A DNA stretch of 64,000 nucleotides from Rickettsiella endosymbiont of Rhagonycha lignosa (GCF_964031165.1 NZ_OZ035011.1:533001-597000), one strand, 5' to 3'; numbered from the stretch's first letter, positions 44,256-53,192 are shown. Numbers and translations are program-made. Notes: generated by a model not told the origin, from the sequence alone.

Positions 44256-45239
44256 ATGCTACAAAAAAATTGGCAAACATCACTTAAGGAAGTTATTACT
44301 GATCCGACAGAATTGCTCGACAAATTGGAATTAAATCCTAGTTTATTAGCTGCAGCGCAACGAGCAGCACAATTATTTCCGTTACGCGTGCCCGCAGGCT
44401 TTGTGGCTCGTATGCAAAAAGGCAATCCTTATGATCCTCTATTACAACAAGTCCTGCCTTTAGCCGCAGAAGAAATAATCAGTTTTGGTTATAGCCAGGA
44501 TCCTCTTCTGGAACAATCCGTTAATCCATTACCGGGTTTATTACATAAGTATCATGGCAGAGTATTGCTAACTATTACCGGCGCTTGTGCTATAAATTGC
44601 CGTTATTGTTTTCGCCGCCATTTTCCTTACACAGAAAATAGAGCAGGCGGTAAGGCTTGGCAGAATATACTGAAATATATTGAAGCGGATGCTTCGATTC
44701 GTGAAGTGATTTTCAGTGGTGGTGATCCTTTATTAGCGCCTGATGATTATTTGAGAAAATGTGCTGATGATCTTGCCAATATTGCGCATGTTAACATTTT
44801 ACGCATCCACTCTCGTTTACCTATCGTTTTACCTGAACGTATAAGCACAGAGTTTTTGAACTGGTTTCCGGCAACACGATTACAACCGGTTTTGGTGACA
44901 CATAGCAATCATGCGAATGAATGTGACGATTCGGTGCAGCAAGCAATAGAAAAATTACGCCTTAAAAAAGTCTATGTTTTAAATCAGGCAGTTTTATTAA
45001 GAGGCGTGAATGATAATGTTGCAGCCTTAGTTAATTTAAGTGAACGTTTATTTGCTTGTGGAATTTTACCTTACTATTTACATTTACTCGATAAAGTGCA
45101 AGGAGCTGCGCATTTTGCTGTGCCCGAAGAACACGCTAAGCAACTGATAATAACATTACGCGATAGATTACCGGGTTATTTAGTACCGAAATGTGTGTAT
45201 GAACAAGATGGTGCTTCATCCAAATTGCCGGTGGTATAA
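44256..45239 (+). CDS. epmB: EF-P beta-lysylation protein EpmB (radical-SAM lysine 2,3-aminomutase-like)
   Basis: 327 aa from ATG 44256 (MLQKNWQTSLKEVITDPTEL), which aligns with the E. coli N-terminus; an upstream TTG (44202) would add 18 residues. The radical-SAM cysteines are in TGACAINCRYCFRRHFPY, followed by VIFSGGDPLLAPDD and a PLP-binding C-terminal part. It isomerises L-lysine to beta-lysine for EpmA to attach to elongation factor P. LFPLRVPAGFVARMQKGNPY is the EpmB-type region before the radical-SAM core. Neither efp nor epmA is in the window. Confidence 0.9.
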   Translation: MLQKNWQTSLKEVITDPTELLDKLELNPSLLAAAQRAAQLFPLRVPAGFVARMQKGNPYDPLLQQVLPLAAEEIISFGYSQDPLLEQSVNPLPGLLHKYHGRVLLTITGACAINCRYCFRRHFPYTENRAGGKAWQNILKYIEADASIREVIFSGGDPLLAPDDYLRKCADDLANIAHVNILRIHSRLPIVLPERISTEFLNWFPATRLQPVLVTHSNHANECDDSVQQAIEKLRLKKVYVLNQAVLLRGVNDNVAALVNLSERLFACGILPYYLHLLDKVQGAAHFAVPEEHAKQLIITLRDRLPGYLVPKCVYEQDGASSKLPVV

Positions 45240-45356
45240 CCAAGTTAATGTTGAAAAATTATGTAGCATGTTAAAAACTAGCCAATTTTAAACAGACACT
45301 TTATACTTTCTCAGCCAATTTTTTCAAAATTCCTTGAGTCACATCGTGGGTGTTGT

Positions 45357-46757
45357 ATGTCAGAAAAGCCAAAAAAGACCCGACTTGAAACCGATAGTAT
45401 GGGACCGATTGAAGTCCCTGCCGATCACTATTGGGGCTCTCAAACTCAACGTAGCTTGCATCATTTTGATATAGGTCAAGAACAGATGCCTTTGGCTGTG
45501 ATTCACGCGTTTGCTATTTTGAAGAAAGCAACTGCTAAAGCCAATCAAGAATTGGGGTTATTAACCAAAGATAAAGCCGATTTGATTATTCAAGTTGCCG
45601 ACGAAATAAAATCCGGACAACTTGACGCTGAATTTCCATTACGCGTTTGGCAAACTGGTAGTGGTACACAAACAAATATGAACGTGAATGAAGTGATTGC
45701 TAATCGCGCCATAGAATTAGCCGGTGGGGAACGTGGTAGTAAAAATCCTATACACCCCAATGATCATGTGAATAAATCACAATCATCGAATGATACGTTT
45801 CCGACGGCGATGTATATTGCTGCGGTATTAGCTATCGCTAAACAATTGCTACCAGCACTACAAACCTTGTATGTTGCTTTAAGCGAAAAAGTTCATGAAT
45901 TTAAAGATATTATTAAAATCGGTCGTACACATTTACAAGATGCCGTGCCTTTGACCTTAGGCCAAGAGTTTTCGGCTTATGTGGATCAATTAGAATCGGC
46001 TTTGGCAAATATCGAACAAACATTACCGGGTCTTTATCAGCTGGCAATTGGTGGTACGGCGGTTGGAACGGGTTTAAATACGCATCCGAAATTTGCTGAG
46101 TTAACCGCAAAAATAATTGCTGAAGAAACCAAATTACCTTTTGTTTCCGCCAAAAATAAATTTTCCGCTTTAGCAGCACATGATGCATTAGTGTTTTCTA
46201 GTGGCGCTCTAAAAACCTTAGCCTGTGCGTTAATGAAAATGGCGAATGATATTCGCTGGTTAGGTTCGGGTCCGCGTTCAGGTTTAGGTGAGCTTATTTT
46301 ACCTGAAAATGAACCCGGTTCTTCGATTATGCCGGGCAAAGTAAACCCCACACAATGTGAAGCGATGACCATGGTGTGTGTGCAAGTGATGGCAAATGAT
46401 ACAGCGATCAGTATGGCAGGTAGTCAAGGTAATTTTGAATTAAATGTATTCAAACCCTTGATGATTTATAATTTTTTACAATCGGTCGATCTATTAAGTT
46501 CGGCATGCCAATCATTTGCACATTATTGTGTTAAAGGTTTAAAAGCCAATCAAGCGAAGATTAAGCATTTTCTTGAAAACTCACTCATGCTAGTGACCGC
46601 TTTGAACCCTATTATAGGTTATGATAAAGCCGCTAAAATTGCGCATAAAGCATTACATGAAGAAACCAGTTTACGCGCAGCCTGTGTGTCATTGGGTTAT
46701 CTCAGCGCTGAAGAATTTGACAAAGCTGTGGATCCGAAAAAAATGTTAGGTGCTTAG
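45357..46757 (+). CDS. fumC: Fumarate hydratase class II
   Basis: 466 aa, full length. It interconverts fumarate and malate in the TCA cycle without an Fe-S cluster. The family signature [15 protein letters not shown] (residues ~318-332, with the catalytic Ser) is present, with [39 protein letters not shown] and [19 protein letters not shown]-terminal [19 protein letters not shown] matches FumC rather than AspA. It is monocistronic and ends at a hairpin terminator. Confidence 0.96.
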   Translation: MSEKPKKTRLETDSMGPIEVPADHYWGSQTQRSLHHFDIGQEQMPLAVIHAFAILKKATAKANQELGLLTKDKADLIIQVADEIKSGQLDAEFPLRVWQTGSGTQTNMNVNEVIANRAIELAGGERGSKNPIHPNDHVNKSQSSNDTFPTAMYIAAVLAIAKQLLPALQTLYVALSEKVHEFKDIIKIGRTHLQDAVPLTLGQEFSAYVDQLESALANIEQTLPGLYQLAIGGTAVGTGLNTHPKFAELTAKIIAEETKLPFVSAKNKFSALAAHDALVFSSGALKTLACALMKMANDIRWLGSGPRSGLGELILPENEPGSSIMPGKVNPTQCEAMTMVCVQVMANDTAISMAGSQGNFELNVFKPLMIYNFLQSVDLLSSACQSFAHYCVKGLKANQAKIKHFLENSLMLVTALNPIIGYDKAAKIAHKALHEETSLRAACVSLGYLSAEEFDKAVDPKKMLGA

Positions 46758-46804
46758 AAATTTAATTTTCATGAATTTTATTATTTGCAGTCTGTTAATA
46801 AAAT

Positions 46805-46843
46805 AGGCTTTATCTCTCATGAATGAAATCAAAAGCCTTTTTT
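46805..46843 (+). terminator. Terminator after fumC
   Basis: AGGCTTT (46805-46811) pairs with AAAGCCT (46832-46838), followed by five T. The minus strand also has a T-rich exit, so it may serve both fumC and the convergent gene at 46871. Confidence 0.6.
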
Positions 46844-46870
46844 AAAGAAAAACTATGACAGTCCTGCAGT

Positions 46871-48238
46871 TTATTTACATTTAATAGATTGAAACGAATG
46901 ATCTATTAGACTATTCTTTGAATTTTCTGCCGGATTTACATTAAGGTTTCGTGGATGTGAGTTAAAAAAAATATTTTCTAGTTTTTTAGTCTGGTACTTT
47001 AAATAAAGATTTTTGTTTCCTGTTGGGTCATCCATTTTTTTACGTTCTTCAATAGCTTGTTTCGCTGCTTCAAGCCAATGGGGACGAAGTATACTAAGTT
47101 CATTTAAGATAGCACTATTATGATAGAACATATCAGTATCACCCATCTTTTTAGCTTGACCGAGCGAATAGTTTAAAAGACCTTGTAAGGTCCAAATCGT
47201 TGTACCTTCCTGATTTAAAGATTCCCTATAAACTGTTTTATCGGTTGCATCCATAATTCTTATTTGGAACTCGATATATTTATAGGACTGTGAATACATT
47301 AATAATGATGGAGGAGGAAGAAAAAAATGTTTTTTCTTACCATGACGATCATAGAATGAAAACGTCAATGTTAAAGTATTAAATTCAGCCGCATTATTCT
47401 TTAATAGTTTATATAACAAAGATAAACACAAGCTTCCGCAAGAAGTCGGATCCGCTTGGGGATGAGGTAATGTTGGAGGATTATCTGTATCAATAAAAAA
47501 TGATAAGTCTGGCATAAAAAGTGGAATTCCCAAAAAATCAGAATCGAGAAGTTGAGATTTATGTGAAATGCCAGAGTTAGAAAAATAATTCCAAGTAATA
47601 GGTTTAATGATATTTTTTCTTGTCAATATCAAACATTCAATATGCTCTTTTGTTTTATCAGTATTATTAGTAAATATATAACCTATTTTTTCATCTTTTT
47701 TTAATGTTTTTCTAATTTCTTCAACTTCATGCTTCACTTCAAACTTATCTAAACAAACATCTTGTAAGCTTTGAATGTGATAATCAATTTGTTGATCCAA
47801 AAGAGGTTTACATGCAAGCTGACTGGCTGTCTCATTGAGTTTAATTATTTCACTATCGGATAAATCAGGGTTGAGATGGCCGCTAGGAAGTATAAATTTA
47901 TTGATTGATTGGGTAATGTCGGAATAGTCTTTCCAGAAGGGTGGTGAAATATTTGATATACAAAGATGATTTTGCTTGGTTTCGCCTGGAGAAAGATAAT
48001 TTAATTGAATATAAGTGGAGTATTTGCTGTTAGGATCTCGAAGTTTTTCTAATGTAGGTGCGATGCGAATTGAATTTTTCTTTCGTTTTTCAGCAAGAAG
48101 TTCTGGACTTTTTTTTCCATTTTTTATTATTTTAATTTTCTTTTCCCGGAAATGATTAATGATACTATCAATCCCTAAAGAGCTTATTTGATGAGAACGA
48201 TGAAAATTTAAAAATATTTCCTTAGTAAATTTCTGCAT
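46871..48238 (-). CDS. Putative effector with clan-CE-like cysteine protease motif
   Basis: 455 aa, with no signal peptide and no membrane segment; AAGGAG five bases before ATG supports the start. I do not recognise a named family. Residues 256-275 read TLPHPQADPTSCGSLCLSLL, resembling the Q-x5-C-G site of clan CE peptidases/acetyltransferases (Ulp1, YopJ, SidE-type DUB): Q261, C267. Upstream, H199 in KEHIECLILTRKN and N217 in ITWNYFSNSG sit where the catalytic His and Asp/Asn would be. The basic, Lys-rich N-terminus and solitary, AT-rich setting fit a secreted host-directed effector. The triad assignment is pattern-based and unproven. Confidence 0.45.
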   Translation of the reverse strand: MQKFTKEIFLNFHRSHQISSLGIDSIINHFREKKIKIIKNGKKSPELLAEKRKKNSIRIAPTLEKLRDPNSKYSTYIQLNYLSPGETKQNHLCISNISPPFWKDYSDITQSINKFILPSGHLNPDLSDSEIIKLNETASQLACKPLLDQQIDYHIQSLQDVCLDKFEVKHEVEEIRKTLKKDEKIGYIFTNNTDKTKEHIECLILTRKNIIKPITWNYFSNSGISHKSQLLDSDFLGIPLFMPDLSFFIDTDNPPTLPHPQADPTSCGSLCLSLLYKLLKNNAAEFNTLTLTFSFYDRHGKKKHFFLPPPSLLMYSQSYKYIEFQIRIMDATDKTVYRESLNQEGTTIWTLQGLLNYSLGQAKKMGDTDMFYHNSAILNELSILRPHWLEAAKQAIEERKKMDDPTGNKNLYLKYQTKKLENIFFNSHPRNLNVNPAENSKNSLIDHSFQSIKCK

Positions 48239-48322
48239 AATTACTCCTTGCTTTTTTATGCTAAAAAAAATAATAATTTATTTCTATGAATAAAATTATT
48301 TATCCGGTCAGTTTTTAATGGA

Positions 48323-48353
48323 CTTTATCGATATTGTCAAGATAACGATAAAG
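48323..48353 (-). promoter_or_regulatory. Dyad around -35 of the putative effector gene
   Basis: CTTTATCG (48323-48330) and CGATAAAG (48346-48353) form a perfect 8-bp inverted repeat. Inside it, minus-strand TTGACA (48340-48335) is followed 17 bases later by a weak TAAAAA (48317-48312). The position suggests an operator over the promoter of the 46871-48238 gene; it could instead be a T-less hairpin after dapF. Confidence 0.4.
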
Positions 48354-48422
48354 CAATTTTATAAAATGCCATACCGCATAGTACAAGAAGTGGTTAACTA
48401 GCTTTTATAAAGTTAATTATGG

Positions 48423-49256
48423 TTAATCAATGTCACCTTGAAAAACAACGACGGGGTTACCGCGCAAAAATACGGGAAAACCTTCACCTTCCCAACGTAC
48501 AGTCAGGGGGCCACCAGGTAGTTTGACATTGACTTTTTTAGCGAGTCGATTTAATAAATGTCCAGCAATGACAGCGGCACAAGCACCACTACCACACGCT
48601 TGAGTTTCTCCGACACCACGTTCATAAATACGCAAATCGATTTGTTTCGGATCGCGAATTTTCATAAATTCAACGTTACTACCTTGCGGAAAATAAGGAT
48701 GGGGATGTTGATTAAGGTAGGTACCTAAATCTTCTATAGGTACTTGATCTAAACAATTTACTTGTATTACACAATGTGGATTGCCTAATGATAAAACACA
48801 ACAATCAAAGCGGCCGAAAGGTGTTTCGATAGGATGAATGGGCGGTGTAGACATACTGATGAAAGGAATTTTTTCCGGATCAAAAATGGGTAAACCCAAG
48901 TTTGCAGTGACTTTGCCACTTTTTTCAATATTCAGTTCCAAGATATTATTCATGGTCATTAGATGGATAGTGTTTTCTGTGCAAAGTTTTTTTTCTAATA
49001 AAAATTTTGCAACACATAATGCGCCATTGCCACATTGTGCCACTTCATTGCCATCCGCATTAAAAATTCGATAATAAAAATGCGAAGACTTAGGTCGAGG
49101 TTTCTCAATTAACAACAATTGATCAAAGCCAATACCACGTTGTCGATTGGCCCACAGGCGTATTAATTTACCACTAGGTTTGAAGTTTTGTTGTATGGCA
49201 TCGATGACAACAAAGTCATTACCTAATAAATGCATTTTCGTAAATTCTGTTTTCAT
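48423..49256 (-). CDS. dapF: Diaminopimelate epimerase
   Basis: 277 aa, full length. It interconverts LL- and meso-diaminopimelate for lysine and peptidoglycan synthesis. The two catalytic cysteines are in AQCGNGALCVAKF (about residue 75) and TQACGSGACAAVIAG (about residue 221). FTKMHLLGNDFVVID at the N-terminus and GNPHCVIQV are canonical. It follows lysA on the same strand after 11 bases, so lptM-lysA-dapF form one operon. Confidence 0.96.
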   Translation of the reverse strand: MKTEFTKMHLLGNDFVVIDAIQQNFKPSGKLIRLWANRQRGIGFDQLLLIEKPRPKSSHFYYRIFNADGNEVAQCGNGALCVAKFLLEKKLCTENTIHLMTMNNILELNIEKSGKVTANLGLPIFDPEKIPFISMSTPPIHPIETPFGRFDCCVLSLGNPHCVIQVNCLDQVPIEDLGTYLNQHPHPYFPQGSNVEFMKIRDPKQIDLRIYERGVGETQACGSGACAAVIAGHLLNRLAKKVNVKLPGGPLTVRWEGEGFPVFLRGNPVVVFQGDID

Positions 49257-49267
49257 TCAAAAATTTT

Positions 49268-50518
49268 TTAGTATGTAGAAAGAAGCTTTTCGTTTTGCCA
49301 TAATTGCTCTAAGGTTTCACGTGAACGAATTAAAAAACTTTGATTTTTATCAGCCATAACTTCTGCGGCGCGCGGCCTGGAATTATAGTTGGAACTCATA
49401 GAAAAACCATAGGCGCCACTATCCATAATAGCTAAATAATCGCCTGCTTGTATAGCCAATTGACGATTTTTACCTAAAAAATCGCTGTTTTCACAAATAG
49501 GTCCAACAACATCATAATTCTTTTCGGGTAGATCGCAACGTTGGATTATAGGGAATATATTTTGTTCAGCATGATAGAGCGCAGGGCGAATGAGATCGTT
49601 CATGCCGGCATCAACAATAGCAAAGTTTTTATCGCTATTTGCTTTAAGATATTCAACTTTTGTTACCAGTATGCCAGTTTGCGCGGTAATAATGCGGCCT
49701 GGCTCGATGATTAATTGTAACGTAGCGTTTCTTTTTTTTAGTGCGATTACAATTTGCTGACAATATTCTTGTGGCGTTGGAACTTTTTCTTGTTGATAGG
49801 AGAACCCTAAGCCTCCTCCTAAATTAATGGTTTTCAGTTCAATATTTTCTTTTTTTAACTGTTCGGCAAGATCTAACAATTGCTCAATAGCTTGCAAAAA
49901 AGGGTCTAATGTGGTGAGTTGTGAACCTAAATGACAGCTAATACCCTGGATTTTCAGATGCTGAGATGTTGCTGCGTGACGATAAAGTGGTAAGGCGTCA
50001 TTTGCACTCATGCCAAACTTGGTTTCTTTTAAACCGGTGGTAATATACGGATGGGTTTTTGCGTCTATATTAGGATTGATACGTAAGGCAATGCTTGCCA
50101 TTTTATGCAAATTTTTTGCAATGGCTTCGATTCGAAATAATTCTGATTCAGACTCAACATTGAAACAGCCAATATTTGCCTGTAAAGCAGTTTTTATTTC
50201 CTCACTGGTTTTACCTACGCCGGAAAATACTGTTTTTTTAACGTTTCCACCCGCTTGTATGACACGAGCGAGTTCTCCACCTGAAACGATATCAAACCCA
50301 GCGCCCCATTTTGCTAAGCGCGCTAAAATAGCAAGATTAGAATTAGCCTTAACCGCATAACAAATTTGCGCGTTTTGTAATAGTTGATCAAATGCGCGCC
50401 ATTGCCGTTGTAATAATGCTTGCGAATAGATATAACACGGCGAGCCAAATTTGGCCATTATAGTTGCAATAGGTATTTCTTCTACGTGTAATTCTCGGTT
50501 TAAATAATGAAAAGACAT
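49268..50518 (-). CDS. lysA: Diaminopimelate decarboxylase
   Basis: 416 aa, full length. The PLP lysine is in ICYAVKANSNLAILA (about residue 57); further motifs are GFDIVSGGELARV, INPNIDAKTHPYITTG, SCHLGSQL, NLGGGLGF, EPGRIITAQTG, the CENSDFLG motif with the catalytic Cys and GAYGFSMSSNYNSRPRAAEV. It makes L-lysine from meso-diaminopimelate. The ATG overlaps the stop of the small lipoprotein gene upstream (TAATG), giving tight coupling, and dapF follows 11 bases later. Confidence 0.97.
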   Translation of the reverse strand: MSFHYLNRELHVEEIPIATIMAKFGSPCYIYSQALLQRQWRAFDQLLQNAQICYAVKANSNLAILARLAKWGAGFDIVSGGELARVIQAGGNVKKTVFSGVGKTSEEIKTALQANIGCFNVESESELFRIEAIAKNLHKMASIALRINPNIDAKTHPYITTGLKETKFGMSANDALPLYRHAATSQHLKIQGISCHLGSQLTTLDPFLQAIEQLLDLAEQLKKENIELKTINLGGGLGFSYQQEKVPTPQEYCQQIVIALKKRNATLQLIIEPGRIITAQTGILVTKVEYLKANSDKNFAIVDAGMNDLIRPALYHAEQNIFPIIQRCDLPEKNYDVVGPICENSDFLGKNRQLAIQAGDYLAIMDSGAYGFSMSSNYNSRPRAAEVMADKNQSFLIRSRETLEQLWQNEKLLSTY

Positions 50519-50661
50519 TATGATGAAGATTTAGCAAAATGATGAGGGATATAAATCGGTGGCTTTTGATCAGGTAAATATAATGGGCCCATTTGTCCAC
50601 ATCCGGTTAAGAAAAATACAATGCTTAAATAAAAAATAGGTCGATAATTTTTTGTTGACAT
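50518..50661 (-). CDS. lptM: LptM (YifL-like) small lipoprotein
   Basis: 47 aa. A signal peptide with lipobox ends in LTGC (Cys21: IFYLSIVFFLTGC), followed at once by GQMGPLYLPD, the conserved CGQxGPLYLP motif of LptM/YifL. LptM stabilises the LptDE LPS translocon by helping disulfide formation in LptD. The gene starts at ATG 50661 and its stop overlaps the lysA start by one base (TAATG). Association with lysA or dapF is common in gammaproteobacteria. The remaining ~20 residues are unstructured-looking. Confidence 0.88.
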   Translation of the reverse strand: MSTKNYRPIFYLSIVFFLTGCGQMGPLYLPDQKPPIYIPHHFAKSSS

Positions 50662-51089
50662 AATCAGAGTGTTTTTAACGAAATTCAAATAGTATACCCA
50701 ATCTTATGACGACCGCCAACAAAATCCAGTTAAATTTAGCTTATTTTAATGACAAAAAACTCATTGTATTAAAATTGCAGTGATAACAATGTTTTTTTTT
50801 ATTAATGCTAAAAAACAATCGGCTTCAACCAAAGTAAAGTACCTTGATTTGTTGTTTTTTTCTCTAGGTAGAATTAAATGATTTATAAAATTTACTTTTC
50901 ATTTTTGAAATATTTTTTTTTAAAAAATTAACAAAATTATTTGGGAAAAAAATAGTCATTTGAAAAAGCAATAGAAAAAAACATTATAAAAAAGGTATTT
51001 TTAGGATATTTGAAATTAAGTTGAAATATTTTTTAAAAGCACAATATAAAAATTTGGTTTGATTAAAATAACAACAAGGAGAAATAAAG
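50662..51089. other. AT-rich intergenic region
   Basis: 428 bases, extremely AT-rich, between lptM and a small interrupted ORF. No ORF, hairpin or repeat stands out. It presumably contains the divergent promoters. Confidence 0.5.
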
Positions 51090-51248
51090 ATGAAAATCAA
51101 TTCTGTAAGTAATACTATTTCTCGTTGACGCGGGGACCCTTTCCAAAGACAAATTTATAGTTCTTTTTTTAAGGGATGTACTCCAGTTGGGGTTTTATTA
51201 TATTTGCCATTTAGCGCATATCATAGAGTATTGCTTTCCAGCCAATGA
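51090..51248 (+). pseudogene. Small ORF with in-frame TGA, good ribosome-binding site
   Basis: ATG 51090 has an excellent AAGGAGAAATAAAG upstream. The frame reads MKINSVSNTISR, then TGA at codon 13, then stays open to codon 52 (RGDPFQRQIYSSFFKGC, TPVGVLLYLPFSAYHRVLLS) before TGA at 51246. A terminator-like hairpin follows. It is either a small gene newly broken by one nonsense change or a 12-residue peptide. I do not recognise it. Confidence 0.4.
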
Positions 51249-51267
51249 GTCAGTAACAGCATGAATT

Positions 51268-51302
51268 AGAACCTATTTTTAATTATAAAGTAGGTTCTTT
51301 TA
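51268..51302 (+). terminator. Hairpin with T-run after the small ORF
   Basis: AGAACCTA (51268-51275) pairs perfectly with TAGGTTCT (51291-51298), followed by TTTT. It overlaps the 3' end of the convergent DM13 gene. It probably ends the plus-strand transcript. Confidence 0.55.
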
Positions 51303-51786
51303 AATCAGCCGAAGTAATGAGTTGGGAAAATGAAACACACCAAATAACAACAGATTTTATTTCTGATAGATTGACATGACTTGGAACCGAATAAATCTGA
51401 CTACCTTGGAAGCTTTTTAACATACCTAAATCATATTTTTTTGAATTTTTAAAGGCAGTATTGGTTTTAATATTTTTAGCATCAGATAAGAAAATATGAA
51501 AAGCAGGCCCAGGACCGACTTTAAAATCCTTATTAAGGAATATCTCATACTGATTTTTTGCTTTATAAACATTGACAGACCCTTTGCCATAATGGATAAA
51601 ATCTTTTGGATTGGGATGAATAAAATTCCCTTTAGCGATTAAAGTTTTAGTTTCAGCATGGATAAGTTTTTCATTTAAGATAGGAGGTGGAAAAATAAAA
51701 GGGTAGACAATAAGCATGGCTGCGAGTCCAGCCAGAAAACCAAGCAGACAAGCAGTTAATAAACGAACATTAGCTTTTTTAGTCAT
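51283..51786 (-). CDS. DM13-domain protein, membrane anchored
   Basis: 167 aa. An N-terminal hydrophobic helix (residues 9-30) is followed by a DM13 domain: GKGSVNVYKAKNQYEIFLN, DFKVGPGPAFHIFLSDAKN, YDLGMLKSFQGSQIYSVP and SEIKSVVIWCVSFSQLITSADL. The GPxxHxFLS strand, the LGxLK...GxQxYxxP turn and the VVIWC Cys are family hallmarks. DM13 domains are proposed to take part in redox or electron-transfer reactions via the conserved Cys. It is probably anchored in the inner membrane facing the periplasm. Its partner is unknown; no redox gene is adjacent. Confidence 0.8.
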   Translation of the reverse strand: MTKKANVRLLTACLLGFLAGLAAMLIVYPFIFPPPILNEKLIHAETKTLIAKGNFIHPNPKDFIHYGKGSVNVYKAKNQYEIFLNKDFKVGPGPAFHIFLSDAKNIKTNTAFKNSKKYDLGMLKSFQGSQIYSVPSHVNLSEIKSVVIWCVSFSQLITSADLKEPTL

Positions 51787-52272
51787 TATTTCTCCTGATA
51801 ATGTTGGAGTTTTGAGCTCTAAAAATACACAGCATTTAACCGCCCATTCAAAAATATTTTAATGTAATATGCAAGCTTTTACTATTTTCTTCGATTAGCC
51901 TTCGATAGTTCTTTCTTTAGGGAATGGTTAATTTTTATAAAGCTCTCATTATTACACAGATTTGTCTGTGGCTGGACTTATAGATGACTTTATTTAATTT
52001 CTGTTTTGCATCAAATCAGATCGATGAAAATGTTTGTTTTTTTTCGAGCACAATCAGGATTGGAATTGGCTAATTCAATTGCAGCGGGTTATTAAATATA
52101 CAATTTCGATCTAATTTGAAAGTGATTACTGTATTTTTTATGCTTACTTGCTCATTATTGGCGCAAATAGGGAAAATTTAAAAATATTAAGGAGCAGTAT
52201 ATACTGAAAATATAAGTGATTTTTTATTCTAAACAATATAGCAAAAACAGTCTTAATTTTATGAGGTTCACA
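51787..52272. other. Intergenic region upstream of the carboxylesterase gene
   Basis: 486 bases between divergent genes. No convincing ORF or RNA was seen. The last bases hold ATGAGG, the ribosome-binding site for the esterase start at 52273. Confidence 0.5.
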
Positions 52273-52944
52273 ATGGAAAACCAAAAGCCATTAGATTATT
52301 TAGAGTTTAATCCGATCCAAACTCCTTCTGCCAGTATCATTTGTCTACATGGCTTAGGAGCCAGTGGTCATGATTCGGCCAATATGGCTAGAGCTGTTGC
52401 CTTAAGTACAGGCTTTCGTTTTGTTTTTCCTCATGCACCCGTGAGGCCAATAAGTTTAAATGGTGGCGTAAAAATGCCAGCTTGGTACGATATACATGGT
52501 CTAACGTTTGGTTCGCCTGAAGATGAGAGTGGTATTCGTGCTGCTGCACAGAGTTTATTTGAATTAATGCAAAAAGAAATGGCACGAGGTATTCCTGCTA
52601 GTCGAATTGTTTTAGCAGGGTTTTCTCAAGGTGGAGCAATGGCATTATATACTGCTTTACGTTATCCGCATGCTTTGGCAGGTGTTTTAGCTTTATCAAC
52701 CTATTTACCTTTACATCATTTTTTAGAAAAAGAAGCCAGTGACGCGAATAAATCAACACCTATTTTTATGGCACATGGCGATGAAGATAATGTGGTTGCA
52801 CCGGCCTTAGGCGAATTTTCTTATAATTGCTTGAAAAAATTAGCTTACCGTGTGCAGTTTAATCGTTACCCAATAGGCCATAGTGTTTGTCCACAAGAAA
52901 TTATGGATATTACGCAGTGGTTACAACAACGTTTACAAAAATAA
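52273..52944 (+). CDS. Carboxylesterase/phospholipase of the alpha/beta-hydrolase fold
   Basis: 223 aa from ATG 52273, preceded by AGG at six bases; an upstream in-frame Met would add 19 unaligned residues. Its length matches the carboxylesterase 2/acyl-protein-thioesterase family. It has SIICLHGLGASGHDS (oxyanion region), the nucleophile Ser in LAGFSQGGAMALY, Asp in MAHGDEDNVV and His in YPIGHSVCPQEI, giving a complete triad. FVFPHAPVRPISLNGG is typical of this group. It probably hydrolyses short-chain esters or lysophospholipids in the cytoplasm. There is no operon partner. Confidence 0.88.
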   Translation: MENQKPLDYLEFNPIQTPSASIICLHGLGASGHDSANMARAVALSTGFRFVFPHAPVRPISLNGGVKMPAWYDIHGLTFGSPEDESGIRAAAQSLFELMQKEMARGIPASRIVLAGFSQGGAMALYTALRYPHALAGVLALSTYLPLHHFLEKEASDANKSTPIFMAHGDEDNVVAPALGEFSYNCLKKLAYRVQFNRYPIGHSVCPQEIMDITQWLQQRLQK

Positions 52945-52950
52945 TTTACT

Positions 52951-53071
52951 CTTCGCACTTGAATTTTTGACTATGTTGCCGTTCAATTCGCAATCCTCAT
53001 GTACCTTGAATACACTGCGGCTGCTCATTTTCTCGGCGCCTAGTCAAAAATTCGATTGCTGTGAGTATATG
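52951..53071 (+). repeat. Palindromic intergenic repeat, copy 1
   Basis: This 121-base unit begins CTTCGCACTTGAATTTTTGA. GAATTTTTGACTA (52961-52973) and TAGTCAAAAATTC (53041-53053) are perfect 13-bp inverted repeats near its ends. A diverged copy follows directly (53072-53192) and an inverted one lies at 56584-56703. Confidence 0.85.
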
Positions 53072-53192
53072 CTTCGCACTTAAATTTTTGACAGTGTTGC
53101 TGCTCAATTTGTAATCTTCATGTACCTTGAATACATTGCGGTTGCCTATCTTCGCGGCACATGACAAAAATCCGATTGCTGTGCGTATAAAT
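53072..53192 (+). repeat. Palindromic intergenic repeat, copy 2 (tandem)
   Basis: The same 121-base unit, beginning CTTCGCACTTAAATTTTTGA. The inner TGTACCTTGAATACA is shared exactly with copy 1. Its terminal inverted repeats are degraded (TTTTTGACA/TGACAAAAA), so it looks older than copy 1. Confidence 0.85.

Noticed and set aside
46037-46372. 111-codon minus-strand ORF
   Set aside because: Antisense shadow of fumC; no start signal, composition follows the fumC codons.
50388-50600. 70-codon minus-strand ORF over the lysA start
   Set aside because: Wrong frame; the real small gene there is lptM at 50518-50661, which has a lipobox and the GQxGPLYLP motif.
51126-51128. TGA as a selenocysteine codon in the small ORF
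   Set aside because: No convincing SECIS-like stem-loop follows within the usual distance and no known selenoprotein resembles it; a nonsense mutation is simpler.
52951-53192. CRISPR array
   Set aside because: Only two 121-base adjoining copies with no spacers; it is a palindromic repeat pair, not an array.
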